The notes under the pieces are model-generated. The model was not told the DNA's origin. It did not search any database and was given only the letters and a program-made list of their open reading frames with translations. Source: Alcanivorax sp. 24 (GTDB lineage: Bacteria > Pseudomonadota > Gammaproteobacteria > Pseudomonadales > Alcanivoracaceae). From it: DNA of 64,000 nt. The DNA lies in contig NZ_SNUA01000011.1 of NCBI RefSeq assembly GCF_004360225.1, positions 1 through 64,000 on the forward strand, given 5' to 3'. Position 1 is the first letter of the stretch. Each line of letters starts with the position of its first letter. The position numbers and the translations under genes are program-made. Positions 16,228 through 25,165 of the stretch are shown here, piece by piece.

Positions 16228-16460
16228 GCGTCACGCTTTACACCACCTTGGGATGCCATTTGTGTGAGCGGGCCCGGGACATGCTGCTGACCGTGGATCC
16301 GATGCTGGCCATCGAGGCCATCGACATTGCCGAGGACGACGATCTGATCGTCAGGTACGGTGAGCGTATTCCGGTATTGCGCCGGGGCGACCAGGAGCTG
16401 GCCTGGCCGTTCGGACTGCTGGACGTACGCGCGTTTCTGATGGGTGAGCGGTTGGTCTGA
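16224..16460 (+). CDS. Glutaredoxin-like (DUF836) protein
   Basis: 78 residues with a thioredoxin-fold start, VTLYTTLGCHLCERARDML. The CHLC pair (C-x2-C) is the redox centre, and IPVLRRGDQ supplies the cis-Pro-type segment. Short glutaredoxin-like proteins of this family follow rlmKL in several gammaproteobacteria. Start ATG at 16224, overlapping the rlmKL stop by four bases, with CGGAGAGA upstream. Redox partner unknown. Confidence 0.9.
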   Translation: MSVTLYTTLGCHLCERARDMLLTVDPMLAIEAIDIAEDDDLIVRYGERIPVLRRGDQELAWPFGLLDVRAFLMGERLV

Positions 16461-16489
16461 TCGCTTCGAATCCACTCTGGGCCACGAAG

Positions 16490-16567
16490 CCGCTGTGGGA
16501 AGCTTGCTTGCAAGCGAATTGTTACTTTTATCCAAAGAATTCGCTTGCAAGCAAGCTTCCCACAATG
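16490..16567. repeat. REP-like inverted pair (TTGCAAG subtype)
   Basis: GCTGTGGGAAGCTTGCTTGC facing GCAAGCAAGCTTCCCACA, in the gap between convergent glutaredoxin-like and tatD genes. Confidence 0.92.
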
Positions 16568-16584
16568 GCTTTAGCAGCTAAGGG

Positions 16585-17472
16585 CTAAGGGTGTGTCGGC
16601 GTAGTGTGTGTCAGCGCGGCCGGCCAGTCCCGTTGCAAAAACGCCAGGGTGTTGGCCAGCGTTTGTCGGGCCAGAGCCTGCGTTGTTTCCCCCCGCAGGG
16701 TCGCCACCCGTGCGCCGATCCAGGGGAGCAGGCAGGGCTCATTGCGGCGTTTTTTCGCCGGCGGTTCCGGCAAGTCCCGGGGCAGCAGGTAAGGCGCGTC
16801 GGTTTCCAGCAGCAACCGGTTACCGGGAATGTGCGGCACCAGTTCGGCCAGCTCCCGTCCGCGCCGTTCGTCGCAGACCCAGCCGGTGATGCCGATGAAG
16901 CAGTCCAGGTCCAGATAGTCGAATAGCGGGCGGCGTTGGTCGGTAAAGCAGTGCACCACCACGGCGGGCAAACGGTCCCGCCAGGCCTTCAGTATTGGAA
17001 GGAAGCGGTCATGGGCATCCCTTTGGTGCAGAAAGACCGGCTTGCCATGGTCCACCGCCAGCGCCAGCTGTGCCTCGAAGGCGTTCTCCTGATCCGGGCG
17101 TGGGGAGAAATCCCGATTAAAGTCCAGGCCCATCTCGCCGGCCGCGGCCACCGCCGGTTGCTCCAGCAGTTCCCGTAATTCCGACAGGACGTCGTCGTTA
17201 CAGAAGCGGGCACTGTGTGGGTGCAGGCCGGCGGTACAGAACAGGCCCTGGTTCGGGTAGCGTTGACACAACGCCACTGCTTGCCGGGATTCCTCGACGT
17301 TGGTGCCGGTCAACAACAGACGGGTTACCCCGGCCTCGCGGGCCCGTTGTAACACCGCTTCACGGTCTTCGGCGAATTGACGGTCGGTCAGGTTGACACC
17401 GATATCGGCCCATTGGCACTCATCGGCTGGACATTCGCTGGACGGAAACGTATTGGATCCCGGCATACTCAT
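16585..17472 (-). CDS. tatD: TatD family 3'-5' deoxyribonuclease
   Basis: Metal-dependent TIM-barrel hydrolase; E. coli TatD is a 3'-5' exonuclease acting in DNA repair and, reportedly, RNA turnover. 295 residues, longer than E. coli (260) because of about 22 extra N-terminal residues before DIGVNLTDRQFAEDRE. Characteristic blocks: LTGTNVEES, TAGLHPHSA, GEMGLDFNRDFS, HQRDAHDRFLPIL, HCFTDQRRP, GITGWVCDERRG and ETDAPYLLPRDL. The DIGVNL start and WVCDERRG separate it from the YcfH and YjjV paralogues. Its ATG overlaps the DUF1499 stop by four bases (ATGA), so it is coupled to that gene. Confidence 0.93.
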   Translation of the reverse strand: MSMPGSNTFPSSECPADECQWADIGVNLTDRQFAEDREAVLQRAREAGVTRLLLTGTNVEESRQAVALCQRYPNQGLFCTAGLHPHSARFCNDDVLSELRELLEQPAVAAAGEMGLDFNRDFSPRPDQENAFEAQLALAVDHGKPVFLHQRDAHDRFLPILKAWRDRLPAVVVHCFTDQRRPLFDYLDLDCFIGITGWVCDERRGRELAELVPHIPGNRLLLETDAPYLLPRDLPEPPAKKRRNEPCLLPWIGARVATLRGETTQALARQTLANTLAFLQRDWPAALTHTTPTHP

Positions 17473-17960
17473 CCGGCGCCTTGGCCCTGAACCGGCGTCA
17501 GGCCGCCCAGCCGTTCCTCAAGCCGCTCACGCAGATCCTCCACCCGGCGCCGGTTGGCGCCGAAATCGTAGTATCCGACCCGCGAGGCGGAGCGCACTTC
17601 AATACCGCCATTCTCGTGCACATAGAAAGTGACGTCATCAACGAAGCGAAGCACGCGGCTGGTGAAGCGGGCCTGCAAGCGTGCCGGCCCTACCTGTTCG
17701 AAACTGACACGGGGCAGGGTGGCCAGCACTTCGCGCAGCAGTTTCAGACTGCCGGCACGGTCGGCGTAGCCGGGAAGAGGCGCCACCCGGTGCCGTTCAT
17801 CCGTGGCCAGGCTGGACACGCAATTGGGTGAGGACGGGCAGGGTGCTAGCAAACGGGTGTCGTTCATGGCAAAGCTACTCAGCAATAACAAACCACAGGC
17901 ACAGAGAACACGGCGGGCATGCCGTGAGAGAACCCGTGATGCGCCCCCGGCGCTTGGCAT
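17469..17960 (-). CDS. DUF1499 family exported protein
   Basis: 163 residues from ATG 17960. A basic segment then a hydrophobic core (VLCACGLLLLSSFA) suggests a signal peptide or membrane anchor. The mature domain carries the DUF1499 hallmark CPSSPNCVSS and the pattern FTSRVLRFVDDVTFYVHENGGIEVRSASRVGYYDFGANRRRVEDLR. The start is uncertain: an in-frame ATG at 18050 would add 30 residues, and neither has a good SD. It is followed by tatD with a four-base overlap. Function unknown. Confidence 0.8.
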   Translation of the reverse strand: MPSAGGASRVLSRHARRVLCACGLLLLSSFAMNDTRLLAPCPSSPNCVSSLATDERHRVAPLPGYADRAGSLKLLREVLATLPRVSFEQVGPARLQARFTSRVLRFVDDVTFYVHENGGIEVRSASRVGYYDFGANRRRVEDLRERLEERLGGLTPVQGQGAG

Positions 17961-18235
17961 CCGCTGGGATGCCCGACCCTCCCTGGCACGTCGACTGATG
18001 TCGCCGTTATCACTGTGCTTCTTATCCTTGGTCCTGACCGTCCTGTTCATGGAAACTCTGTCTCAGGGTACGTCTCAGGGTGTCTCCATGGCGTCTACGG
18101 AAGGTCGTGGCCTTTCATTCCCTGGCCATCAATGTGGCGACAACAGGACCACGGGCGCCATGGAGAAAACGCAAATGCGTGCGTAGTCTAACCGGCACTA
18201 ACGCATGTTGTCTCTTCGGGGGCGGCGAATGGCTC

Positions 18236-18850
18236 TTAATGCGCGTTCGGATCGCGGATCAGGCCGACGAACACACCTTCGATGATCAACTGATCCGCGG
18301 GCACCTGAATCGGTTCGTAGTCTTCGTTGGCCGGCAGCAAGGTGGCATCGGATTTGTTCAGCCGCAACGTTTTCACCGTCACTTCCTCGCCGATGCGGGC
18401 CACCACGATTTCACCGGAACGGGCCGTTTCGCTCTTGCGCACGGCAATCAGATCGCCGTCGAAGATGCCGGCGTCGATCATGCTGTCGCCCTGCACCTGG
18501 AGCAGGTAGGTGGGCCGCTGGCGAAACAGTCCTCGCGGCACCGGTACCGTGCGCTGCACGTTTTCCACCGCTTCGATCGGGGTGCCGGCGGCCACCTTGC
18601 CCACCACCGGAAGCTCGTCCTCGTCACCGAGGGCGGACTCCAAAAGCTGAATGCCGCGGGAGCGGTCGCTGTGCAGGCGGATATAGCCCTTACGCTCCAG
18701 AGCCCGCAGGTGATCGGAGGCGGCGTTCTTGGACTGGAACCCCATTCGTTCGGCGATTTCCGCCCGGGTGGGGGCCATGCCGGTGTCCGCCTGGGAGTCA
18801 CGGATGCAATCCAGTACCTGCTGCTGGCGGAGGGTCAGTTTGCTGCTCAT
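18236..18850 (-). CDS. lexA: LexA SOS repressor
   Basis: Represses SOS genes and self-cleaves when stimulated by RecA-ssDNA. 204 residues. Winged helix at 1-70 (TLRQQQVLDCIRDSQADTGM, RAEIAERMGFQSKNAASDHL). Cleavage site Ala88-Gly89 (KVAAGTPIEA), catalytic Ser123 (GDSMIDAGI) and Lys160 (VTVKTL). The ATG at 18850 has AGGAGA upstream; the frame extends further but would translate REP DNA. A LexA box at 18889-18904 indicates autoregulation. sulA, which follows lexA in Pseudomonas, is absent. Confidence 0.97.
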   Translation of the reverse strand: MSSKLTLRQQQVLDCIRDSQADTGMAPTRAEIAERMGFQSKNAASDHLRALERKGYIRLHSDRSRGIQLLESALGDEDELPVVGKVAAGTPIEAVENVQRTVPVPRGLFRQRPTYLLQVQGDSMIDAGIFDGDLIAVRKSETARSGEIVVARIGEEVTVKTLRLNKSDATLLPANEDYEPIQVPADQLIIEGVFVGLIRDPNAH

Positions 18851-18888
18851 GTCGGTCTCCTGTGGGTCGCCACGACGGGAATGGAGTA

Positions 18889-18904
18889 CTGATAATACGA
18901 ACAG
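18889..18904 (-). promoter_or_regulatory. LexA (SOS) box upstream of lexA
   Basis: CTGATAATACGAACAG fits CTG-N10-CAG exactly and is flanked by TA...TA as in the extended consensus. It ends 39 bases upstream of the lexA ATG, so it is positioned for autorepression. Confidence 0.85.
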
Positions 18905-19028
18905 TACAATATGTCCAGTATTTTTGTCATCCCCGATGTTGTTACAAAGCGCTCTCCACTCGCCTTGCATGGCCATCCAGGCTAGGCTATGCGCTCGGCG
19001 CTTCCCGGGGGGAGGCGCCGTCGTGGTG

Positions 19029-19198
19029 TTGTATTCGCTGCCAATGCAGCTCCCACGGTGGCTTGTGGCACCTCTCCGTGGGAAGCTGGCTTGCCAGCGA
19101 ATAATACAAACACCCGGACCTATCCCATTCGCTTGCAAGCAAGCTCCGACAGCGGCTTCGTAGTTTCCTTTGTGGGAGCTGCCTTGGCAGCGAATGGC
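19029..19198. repeat. Two REP-like inverted pairs of different subtypes
   Basis: Pair 1 (19029-19107): TATTCGCTGCCAATGCAGCT with CCGTGGGAAGCTGGCTTGCC. Pair 2 (19127-19198): CATTCGCTTGCAAGCAAGCT with TGTGGGAGCTGCCTTGGCAG. Three subtypes are mixed. They fill most of the 399-base gap between lexA and the CNBD gene. Confidence 0.85.
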
Positions 19199-19249
19199 GT
19201 GCGGACAAGCGGTTCCAAGACTGTGGGGCCGCCGTGGGTTGGGGGAGAA

Positions 19250-19900
19250 ATGAATCAGGCCGAATGGCAACGTTCTCAGCAGGCGAGGGTGGCGTCGTTA
19301 CTTTCCGGCGTGCCGTTTTTCAATGAAGTGTCCCGTGATGATGCCGATCAGCGTGCCTTGTTGCTGGCCGCTACCCGGATTCTGGAAGCCGCTCCGGGCG
19401 AGCTGGTGATCAAGGCCGGTGCCGAGGCCCGCGGGCTTTATTTTCTGCTGCGCGGCGAACTGTGGGTGCTTGGCGAAGGCTCACCGCCGCCGGTGGTCTA
19501 CCGGGTGTCTCCGGGAGAAGTGTTCGGCGCGTTGTCGCTATTGCTGGAGACGCCGCGCAGCGCCTCCTTGAAGGTGGCGGAGGGGGATCAGGCGAAACCG
19601 GCGGTGCTGGCGCGTTTGTCCTTCGCTGATTTCGATGCGCCGAGCTTGGCCTTGTTCAGTCTTGCAACCCGCCTGGCGCTGTTTCACATGCTGGTGCATC
19701 AGATTCGCTGGGCGGTGGAGGTGCAGCGCCTGGCGGCGCCGGATGCGGAACTGGAAGCGGCTCTGCGCAAGATCCCGCTTTATCAGGGCGAGAAGGAAAC
19801 CGTGCGGGAGCTGGCGGCGCTGCGTGAACAGGCGCGGGCGCTGGCGGCGCTGCTGTGCCGTTGGAATGACCACCCCCGCGCCGGCCCGGCGATGACATAG
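19250..19900 (+). CDS. Cyclic nucleotide-binding domain protein
   Basis: 216 residues. A single CNBD-like beta roll at about 15-150 (FFNEVSRDDADQRALLLAATRILEAAPGELVIKAGAEARGLYFLLRGELWV, then VSPGEVFGALSLLLETPRSASLKV). The C-terminal 70 residues are helical with Leu/Ala/Glu heptads (ELEAALRKIPLYQGEKETVRELAALREQ) and no HTH, so it is not a CRP-type regulator. SD GGGGGAGAA precedes the ATG. It converges on the universal stress gene. Ligand and partner unknown. Confidence 0.85.
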   Translation: MNQAEWQRSQQARVASLLSGVPFFNEVSRDDADQRALLLAATRILEAAPGELVIKAGAEARGLYFLLRGELWVLGEGSPPPVVYRVSPGEVFGALSLLLETPRSASLKVAEGDQAKPAVLARLSFADFDAPSLALFSLATRLALFHMLVHQIRWAVEVQRLAAPDAELEAALRKIPLYQGEKETVRELAALREQARALAALLCRWNDHPRAGPAMT

Positions 19901-19902
19901 TG

Positions 19903-19929
19903 AAAACCCGGCCGGCCCGCTGGCCGGCC
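19903..19929 (-). terminator. Terminator between the convergent CNBD and usp genes
   Basis: 8-bp perfect stem GGCCGGCC / GGCCGGCC (19910-19917 / 19922-19929) with loop CGCT. Read on the minus strand it is followed by GGGTTTTC, so it suits the universal stress gene; it lacks a T-run in the plus direction. Confidence 0.6.
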
Positions 19930-19966
19930 AGTCGCATGGCTCACGGACCGATCAGGCCGCGAACCG

Positions 19967-20425
19967 TCAGTCCGATTTCTTGTCCTTGCGCTGGACTTTC
20001 ACCGCCAATACGTCGCAATGGGCGCCGGGCACCAGACCGCGGGCGGTGGAACCCAGCAACAGAGCCAGACCGCTGCGGGTATGACTGCCCACCACGATCA
20101 GATCCGCGCCCAGGGCATCGGCCTTGTCGACGATGGTCTTCTCGATGGAGCCGAGTTCCACATGGATGCGGTCCTCGCTGATCTGGTACTGGCGGGCGTA
20201 TTCCAGGGCGGTTTCGCGTGCCTGTTTGACCAGGCCGCTTTGCAGGTCGGTGACGTCCATCGGCACGTCGGCGCCGTAGGCCAGTGCCAGCGGCTCGATC
20301 ACATGGATCAGGTGCAACTCGCCGGAGGCGTTGCCCTCCAGTACCCCGGCGGCACGGCACAGGATGTCGGCGGACTCGTCACTGCAGTCGATGGCGACAA
20401 GAATTTTCTGATACGGAGCGGTCAC
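19967..20425 (-). CDS. Universal stress protein (UspA family)
   Basis: 152 residues, one Usp domain. It starts YQKILVAIDCSDESADILCRAAGVL and contains the nucleotide-binding tail GADLIVVGSHTRSGLALLLGSTARGLV, matching the G-x2-G-x9-G-S/T pattern of ATP-binding Usp proteins. GTG start at 20425 with GAGGGAGA upstream. The C-terminus is basic (KVQRKDKKSD). It is divergent from topA. Likely stress-induced, but the specific role is unknown. Confidence 0.93.
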   Translation of the reverse strand: MTAPYQKILVAIDCSDESADILCRAAGVLEGNASGELHLIHVIEPLALAYGADVPMDVTDLQSGLVKQARETALEYARQYQISEDRIHVELGSIEKTIVDKADALGADLIVVGSHTRSGLALLLGSTARGLVPGAHCDVLAVKVQRKDKKSD

Positions 20426-20453
20426 GGCGATCTCCCTCGAACGCTTTTTATCG

Positions 20454-20482
20454 AGTATAGCCCGGTCCCGGGAAGCGGTCGA
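20454..20482 (-). promoter_or_regulatory. Probable promoter of the universal stress gene
   Basis: On the minus strand: TCGACC (20482-20477), 17-base spacer, TATACT (20459-20454), about 28 bases before the GTG start. The -35 matches four of six consensus positions and the -10 five of six. Confidence 0.45.
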
Positions 20483-20540
20483 TTGATGCGGGTCAAGGCC
20501 CGCTGAAAGGCCCCCAAAAGGGATTGTGGCCCCCCGAAGC

Positions 20541-20569
20541 TTGACCGGACGTTAGCGCCGCTGTCTAAA
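20541..20569 (+). promoter_or_regulatory. Probable topA promoter
   Basis: TTGACC at 20541-20546 (five of six), 17-base spacer, TCTAAA at 20564-20569 (four of six), giving a leader of about 110 bases before the topA ATG. Confidence 0.45.
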
Positions 20570-20685
20570 TAGGCGCCCCTGAGGGCCCCCGAAACGGGGC
20601 CTGGACATCGTATCCGGCCTTTCCCGGCAAGGCGAAGGCCGGATCGACCGACTTCTCGGTAATTCAGTTGTGGGTGACGAACGTA

Positions 20686-23412
20686 ATGGGTAAGTCCCTG
20701 GTAATTGTGGAGTCGCCGGCCAAGGCGAAGACCATCAACCGCTATTTGGGCGATGACTTCATCGTCAAGTCCAGCGTGGGCCACGTGCGCGATCTGCCGG
20801 TCAGCGGCGGCGGCAAGAAGTCCACGCCCCAGGAACGGGCCAAGGAGGCGGCCTATACCCGTTCGCTGCCGAAGGAAGAGCGCGAGGTTTATAAAAAGAA
20901 GAAAGCGCAGTCCCAATTGATCAACCGCATGGGCGTGGACCCGGACCATGGCTGGAAGGCGCACTACGAGATCCTGCCCGGCAAGGAAAAGGTCATCGAT
21001 GAACTCAAGCGTCTGGCCGCCAAGGCCGAGCGCATCTATCTCGCCACTGACTTGGACCGCGAAGGGGAGGCCATCGCCTGGCACCTGCGGGAAGTGATCG
21101 GCGGTGACGATGACCGTTTCGACCGGGTGGTGTTCAACGAGATCACCAAGAAGGCGATCCAGGCCGCGTTCCAGGAACCGGGCAAGCTGGATATGAGCCG
21201 GGTGGAAGCCCAGCAGGCACGCCGTTTCCTCGATCGGGTGGTGGGGTTCATGATCTCACCGCTGTTGTGGGAAAAGATCGCCCGCGGCCTGTCCGCCGGC
21301 CGGGTGCAGTCGGTGGCGGTGGAGCTGGTGGTGGAGCGCGAGCGGGAAATCCGCGCCTTCACCCCGGAGGAGTTCTGGGAGCTGCACGCCGACACCCACG
21401 ACAGCAAGCAGCAAGCGGACCAACTGCGTCTGCAGGTGGCCCGTTACCAGGGTGAAAACTTCCGGCCAAACAACGCAGAGGACGCCGAGCGCCACCGTGA
21501 GGCACTGCATCGCGCCGGCCAACTGACCATTTCCCAGCGCGAGGAGCGGCCGACCCGGTCGAAACCCTCGGCGCCGTTCATCACCTCCACGCTGCAGCAG
21601 GCGGCGAGTACCCGTCTGGGCTTCGGGGTAAAGAAAACCATGATGATGGCCCAGCGCCTCTACGAGGCCGGCCATATCACCTACATGCGTACCGATTCCA
21701 CCAACCTGAGCGCGGACGCGGTGACGGCGTGCCGGGCCTGGATCGATGACAAGCTGGGCGAGAAATATCTGCCGGCGAAACCACTGTCCTATTCCAGCAA
21801 GGAAGGCGCCCAGGAGGCCCACGAAGCGATCCGGCCTTCCGATGTCAATCGCACCTCCGAGTCGCTCAAGGACATGGAGCGCGATGCCCAGCGCCTGTAC
21901 GAATTGATCCGCCGCCAGTTCATCGCCTGCCAGATGCCGCCGGCGGAATACCTGAGTACCACGCTGACCGCCGAGGCGGACGGTTACGAGCTCAAGGCCA
22001 AGGGCCGCATCATGAAGTTCGACGGCTGGACCCGGATCCTGCCGCCGGCGGCGCGCAAGGGGCAGGAAGATACGGTGCTGCCGGATCTCAAGCAGGGTGA
22101 CGTGCTGGTGATCGATCAGGTCGACGCCACCCAGCATTTCACCAAGCCGCCGGCCCGTTACACGGAAGCCAGTCTGGTCAAGGAATTGGAGAAGCGCGGT
22201 ATCGGCCGGCCGTCCACCTACGCCTCGATCATTTCCACGATCCAGGATCGCGGTTATGTGCGGCAGGAAAGCCGCCGCTTTTACGCGGAGAAGATGGGCG
22301 ATATCGTCACCGATCGCCTGGTGGAAAGCTTCCCCAATCTGATGGATTACAACTTCACCGCGCGGATGGAGGAAACCCTCGACGAGATCGCGGAGGGCAA
22401 ACGCCACTGGCGTGATGTGCTCAACGATTTTTACCAGGATTTTCAGGCCAAACTGGAGGCCGCTCAGGGCGAGGGCAGTGGCAAGCAGGCCAAGGGCGGC
22501 ATGCGTGCGAATCTGCCCACGGACACCGACATCGCCTGTCCCACCTGCGGCCGTCCGATGCAAATCCGTACCGGCTCCACCGGTGTCTTCCTGGGTTGCT
22601 CCGGTTATAGCCTGCCGCCCAAGGAACGCTGTACCGCCACGCTCAATCTGCTTCCCGGCGAGGAGGCGGTGCGGGCCGACGATGACGAGGCGGAAACCCA
22701 GGAGTTGCGCCGCAAGAAGCGTTGCCCCAAATGCGGTACGGCGATGGAATCCTTCCTCATCGACGAGAAACGCAAGTTGCACGTCTGTGGTAACAACCCG
22801 GATTGCGACGGCTACGTGGTGGAGCAGGGCGAGTTCCGCATCAAGGGCTACGATGGTCCGACCCTGGAGTGTGAAAAGTGCGGCAGCGAGATGCAGTTGC
22901 GCACCGGCCGGTTCGGCAAGTTCTTCAAGTGCACCAACGATGACTGCGGCAATACACGCAAGCTGCTGAAGAACGGTGAGCCGGCGCCGCCCCGTGCCGA
23001 CCCGATCCCGATGCCGCATCTCAAGTGCGAAAAGGTGGACGATCATTACCTGCTGCGTGACGGTGCGTCCGGCCTGTTCCTGGCCGCCAGCAAGTTCCCC
23101 AAGAACCGGGAAACCCGGGCGCCGCTGGTGGAGGAGATCCAGTCCGTGGCGGAGCAACTGGATCCCAAACACCGTTATCTCGCGCAAGCCCCCGGCGAGG
23201 ACTCCGAGGGGCGCAAGGCGGTACTGCGCTACAGCCGCAAGGCCAAGGAGCAGTACGTGATGACCGAGGAGGAGGGTAAGCCCACCGGCTGGTACGCCTT
23301 CTATCGGGACGGCAAGTGGGAAGTGGAAGAAAAGAAAGCCGCACCGAAGAAGAAAGCGGCGGCGAAGAAGAAAACCGCCACCAGGAAGAAGGCCTCCGCC
23401 CGCGGATCATGA
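20686..23412 (+). CDS. topA: DNA topoisomerase I (type IA)
   Basis: Relaxes negative supercoils through a 5'-phosphotyrosine intermediate. 908 residues. Toprim domain with [12 protein letters not shown] and [13 protein letters not shown] (about 120-131). Catalytic Tyr is near 333 in [14 protein letters not shown]. Three C-terminal four-Cys zinc modules begin [18 protein letters not shown] and CEKCGSEMQ, and a Lys/Ala-rich tail ([14 protein letters not shown]) ends the protein. The ATG at 20686 gives [15 protein letters not shown]; an upstream in-frame start six codons earlier is less likely. Followed by a REP pair and the DUF6586-like gene. Confidence 0.97.
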   Translation: MGKSLVIVESPAKAKTINRYLGDDFIVKSSVGHVRDLPVSGGGKKSTPQERAKEAAYTRSLPKEEREVYKKKKAQSQLINRMGVDPDHGWKAHYEILPGKEKVIDELKRLAAKAERIYLATDLDREGEAIAWHLREVIGGDDDRFDRVVFNEITKKAIQAAFQEPGKLDMSRVEAQQARRFLDRVVGFMISPLLWEKIARGLSAGRVQSVAVELVVEREREIRAFTPEEFWELHADTHDSKQQADQLRLQVARYQGENFRPNNAEDAERHREALHRAGQLTISQREERPTRSKPSAPFITSTLQQAASTRLGFGVKKTMMMAQRLYEAGHITYMRTDSTNLSADAVTACRAWIDDKLGEKYLPAKPLSYSSKEGAQEAHEAIRPSDVNRTSESLKDMERDAQRLYELIRRQFIACQMPPAEYLSTTLTAEADGYELKAKGRIMKFDGWTRILPPAARKGQEDTVLPDLKQGDVLVIDQVDATQHFTKPPARYTEASLVKELEKRGIGRPSTYASIISTIQDRGYVRQESRRFYAEKMGDIVTDRLVESFPNLMDYNFTARMEETLDEIAEGKRHWRDVLNDFYQDFQAKLEAAQGEGSGKQAKGGMRANLPTDTDIACPTCGRPMQIRTGSTGVFLGCSGYSLPPKERCTATLNLLPGEEAVRADDDEAETQELRRKKRCPKCGTAMESFLIDEKRKLHVCGNNPDCDGYVVEQGEFRIKGYDGPTLECEKCGSEMQLRTGRFGKFFKCTNDDCGNTRKLLKNGEPAPPRADPIPMPHLKCEKVDDHYLLRDGASGLFLAASKFPKNRETRAPLVEEIQSVAEQLDPKHRYLAQAPGEDSEGRKAVLRYSRKAKEQYVMTEEEGKPTGWYAFYRDGKWEVEEKKAAPKKKAAAKKKTATRKKASARGS

Positions 23413-23429
23413 AACAGCGCGGCCCTCTC

Positions 23430-23499
23430 CGCCAGCAAGCTGGCTTCCCACAGCGGCTTTGTCGTTCTCTTTGTGGGAAGCTGGCTTTAGCAGCGAATA
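23430..23499. repeat. REP-like inverted pair
   Basis: CGCCAGCAAGCTGGCTTCCC(ACAGCGG) facing TGTGGGAAGCTGGCTTTAGC(AGCGAAT), between topA and the next gene. The second arm is slightly degenerate. Confidence 0.82.
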
Positions 23500-23512
23500 G
23501 CCGGAGATAACC

Positions 23513-24040
23513 ATGTCCCGAATGGTGCGGGAAAACGAAATCAGCGGTCTGCGTGAGCGGTTGTTTTTCGCCCGCGACCTGCTCAAGACACTACGGGCCG
23601 AGGCCGGCGATTCGGTGGGGCACCGCCTGGCGCTGCGTGGCGCGGTGGTGTTTCATCTCTATTCGGTGCTGGTGGGCATGGCGCGGCAGTCCGCCAAGTC
23701 CTACCAGGTGCCCGGTTACGATGACCTGATCAGCCTCGCTGTCCTGGAGCAGGCTTTCGCCAATACCGGTGTTCGCGCCCCGGAGATGCATTTGTTGACC
23801 CAGGCGCGGCGGGATCGCTCCGATCCGGTATGCTGGCTGGATCTGGAGCTGCGCGCCGCGGTGGGCGCCGCCGGTCTGGCGCGCCGGGCCACGCCTCCCG
23901 GTGAAACCAACGCCCTGGCTCTGCGCGCCGAGGATCCTTACGCGCCCCTGGCCGACGGTGACCTGGAGCGTCTGCAAAAGGCGGCCGACCGGGTAGAGGA
24001 ACTGCTTGGCTTGTTCGGTACTTATATGGATGAATGGTAA
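23513..24040 (+). CDS. DUF6586-like conserved hypothetical protein
   Basis: 175 residues, mostly helical, cytosolic. Features: MSRMVRENEISGLRERLFFARDLLKTLRAE, HRLALRGAVVFHLYSVLVGMARQSAKSY and a C-terminal helix LQKAADRVEELLGLFGTYMDEW. A homologue lies next to topA in Pseudomonas. It ends 28 bases before the CNNM gene and is probably cotranscribed. Function unknown. Confidence 0.8.
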   Translation: MSRMVRENEISGLRERLFFARDLLKTLRAEAGDSVGHRLALRGAVVFHLYSVLVGMARQSAKSYQVPGYDDLISLAVLEQAFANTGVRAPEMHLLTQARRDRSDPVCWLDLELRAAVGAAGLARRATPPGETNALALRAEDPYAPLADGDLERLQKAADRVEELLGLFGTYMDEW

Positions 24041-24068
24041 GTATGGAGAATGGTAAGCGGGGAGCGAC

Positions 24069-25094
24069 ATGTTGTTACTGATCATCTTCGCCGCCATTGC
24101 TTTGGGGTTCTCGTTCCTCTGCTCGATTCTGGAAGCCGCTCTGCTGTCCATCACCCCCAGCTACATCGCCGGTCTCAAGGACGACAAACCCAAGTTGTTT
24201 GAACGTCTGCGGCACCTCAAGGATGACATCGACGACCCGCTGGCGGCCATTCTCACGCTCAATACCATCGCCCATACCGCCGGCGCCACCGGGGTCGGCG
24301 CCCAGGTGGCGGTGCTGTTCGGGGAAACCTGGCTGGGTGTGGCCTCGGCGGTCATGACGCTGGCCATCCTGATCGTCTCCGAGATTATTCCGAAGACCAT
24401 TGGCGCCAAATTCTGGCGCGCCCTGGCGCCGCTGCTGCCGCCGGTGCTCAATGTCATGATCTGGGTACTCAAGCCGTTCGTGTGGTTATCGAAAATGATT
24501 ACCCGGCGGATTGGCGACGGCGAGCCGGATACCGACATTCGGGCGGAGTTGAAGGCGATGGCGGCGATTGGCCACGAGCAGCAGGCGCTGGATGAGGGCG
24601 AGCGGCGGGTCATCGCCAATATTCTCAGCCTCCATGACATCAGGGTCGACAAGGTGATGACCCCTCGTACGGTGGTGGAATCGCTGCGCCCGGAGCAGAC
24701 CGTGGCCGAAGTGCGCCACCACCTGGTGTCCACGCCTTTTTCCCGCTATCCGGTGCTGAACGACAAGGATGAAGCACTCGGCTATGTGCACAAAAGCGAT
24801 CTGTTGGAAGTGGAAGACGAGCGTACCGTGGGCGAACTGGCCCGTGCCATGGCCTTGTTCCGCACCGACACAAACATCGAGACGGTGTTTGGTGAGATGC
24901 TGCGTGACCGGCAACACCTGGGCCTGGTCTACGATGACCTGGGGACCTGGGTGGGCCTGGTCACCATGGAAGACATCATTGAAACCATCCTCGGTCAGGA
25001 AATCATGGACGAAACCGATAATGTGGCCAATCTGCGCCACTATGCCCGCCAGCGCTGGAGCCGCAAACTCAAACGCAAGGGCGCCCCGGAATAA
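24069..25094 (+). CDS. CNNM/CorC family transporter (DUF21 plus CBS pair)
   Basis: 341 residues. The N-terminal DUF21/CNNM membrane domain (1-150) has about four hydrophobic segments (LLLIIFAAIALGFSFLCSIL; LGVASAVMTLAILIVSEIIP; LAPLLPPVLNVMIWVLKPFV) and the conserved SEIIPKTIGAKFW. Two CBS motifs follow (VDKVMTPRTVVESL; FRTDTNIETVFGEML). The large C-terminal CorC_HlyC transporter-associated domain is absent: the protein ends in a basic tail soon after the second CBS. Related proteins are linked to Mg2+/Co2+ efflux and often misnamed hemolysins. Substrate is inferred only from the family. Confidence 0.88.
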   Translation: MLLLIIFAAIALGFSFLCSILEAALLSITPSYIAGLKDDKPKLFERLRHLKDDIDDPLAAILTLNTIAHTAGATGVGAQVAVLFGETWLGVASAVMTLAILIVSEIIPKTIGAKFWRALAPLLPPVLNVMIWVLKPFVWLSKMITRRIGDGEPDTDIRAELKAMAAIGHEQQALDEGERRVIANILSLHDIRVDKVMTPRTVVESLRPEQTVAEVRHHLVSTPFSRYPVLNDKDEALGYVHKSDLLEVEDERTVGELARAMALFRTDTNIETVFGEMLRDRQHLGLVYDDLGTWVGLVTMEDIIETILGQEIMDETDNVANLRHYARQRWSRKLKRKGAPE

Positions 25095-25104
25095 CGGCCT
25101 CTGC

Positions 25105-25133
25105 TTGACGGTGATCGCCGCCAAACGTATGTT
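25105..25133 (+). promoter_or_regulatory. psrA promoter
   Basis: -35 TTGACG (25105-25110), 17-base spacer, -10 TATGTT (25128-25133). The -10 is embedded in the PsrA operator. Confidence 0.7.
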
Positions 25134-25144
25134 TCAAACGTTTG
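25122..25144. promoter_or_regulatory. PsrA autoregulatory operator
   Basis: CAAAC-GTAT-GTTTC at 25122-25135 fits the known PsrA site G/CAAAC-N2-4-GTTTG/C. A second palindrome CAAACGTTTG (25135-25144) abuts it. Both cover the -10 box and lie about 20 bases before the ATG, implying strong autorepression. Confidence 0.8.
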
Positions 25145-25165
25145 CTTTCAGCCCGGCAGGTCTCC

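Noticed and set aside
18900-18925. Second LexA box upstream of lexA
   Set aside because: CAGTACAATATGTCCAG looks related but does not fit CTG-N10-CAG on either strand.
21256-23187. 643-codon minus-strand open frame inside topA
   Set aside because: Antisense to intact topA; no SD and no protein family features.
24069-25094. Hemolysin
   Set aside because: The DUF21-CBS layout is that of CNNM/CorC transporters; the hemolysin label is a historical misnomer for this family.
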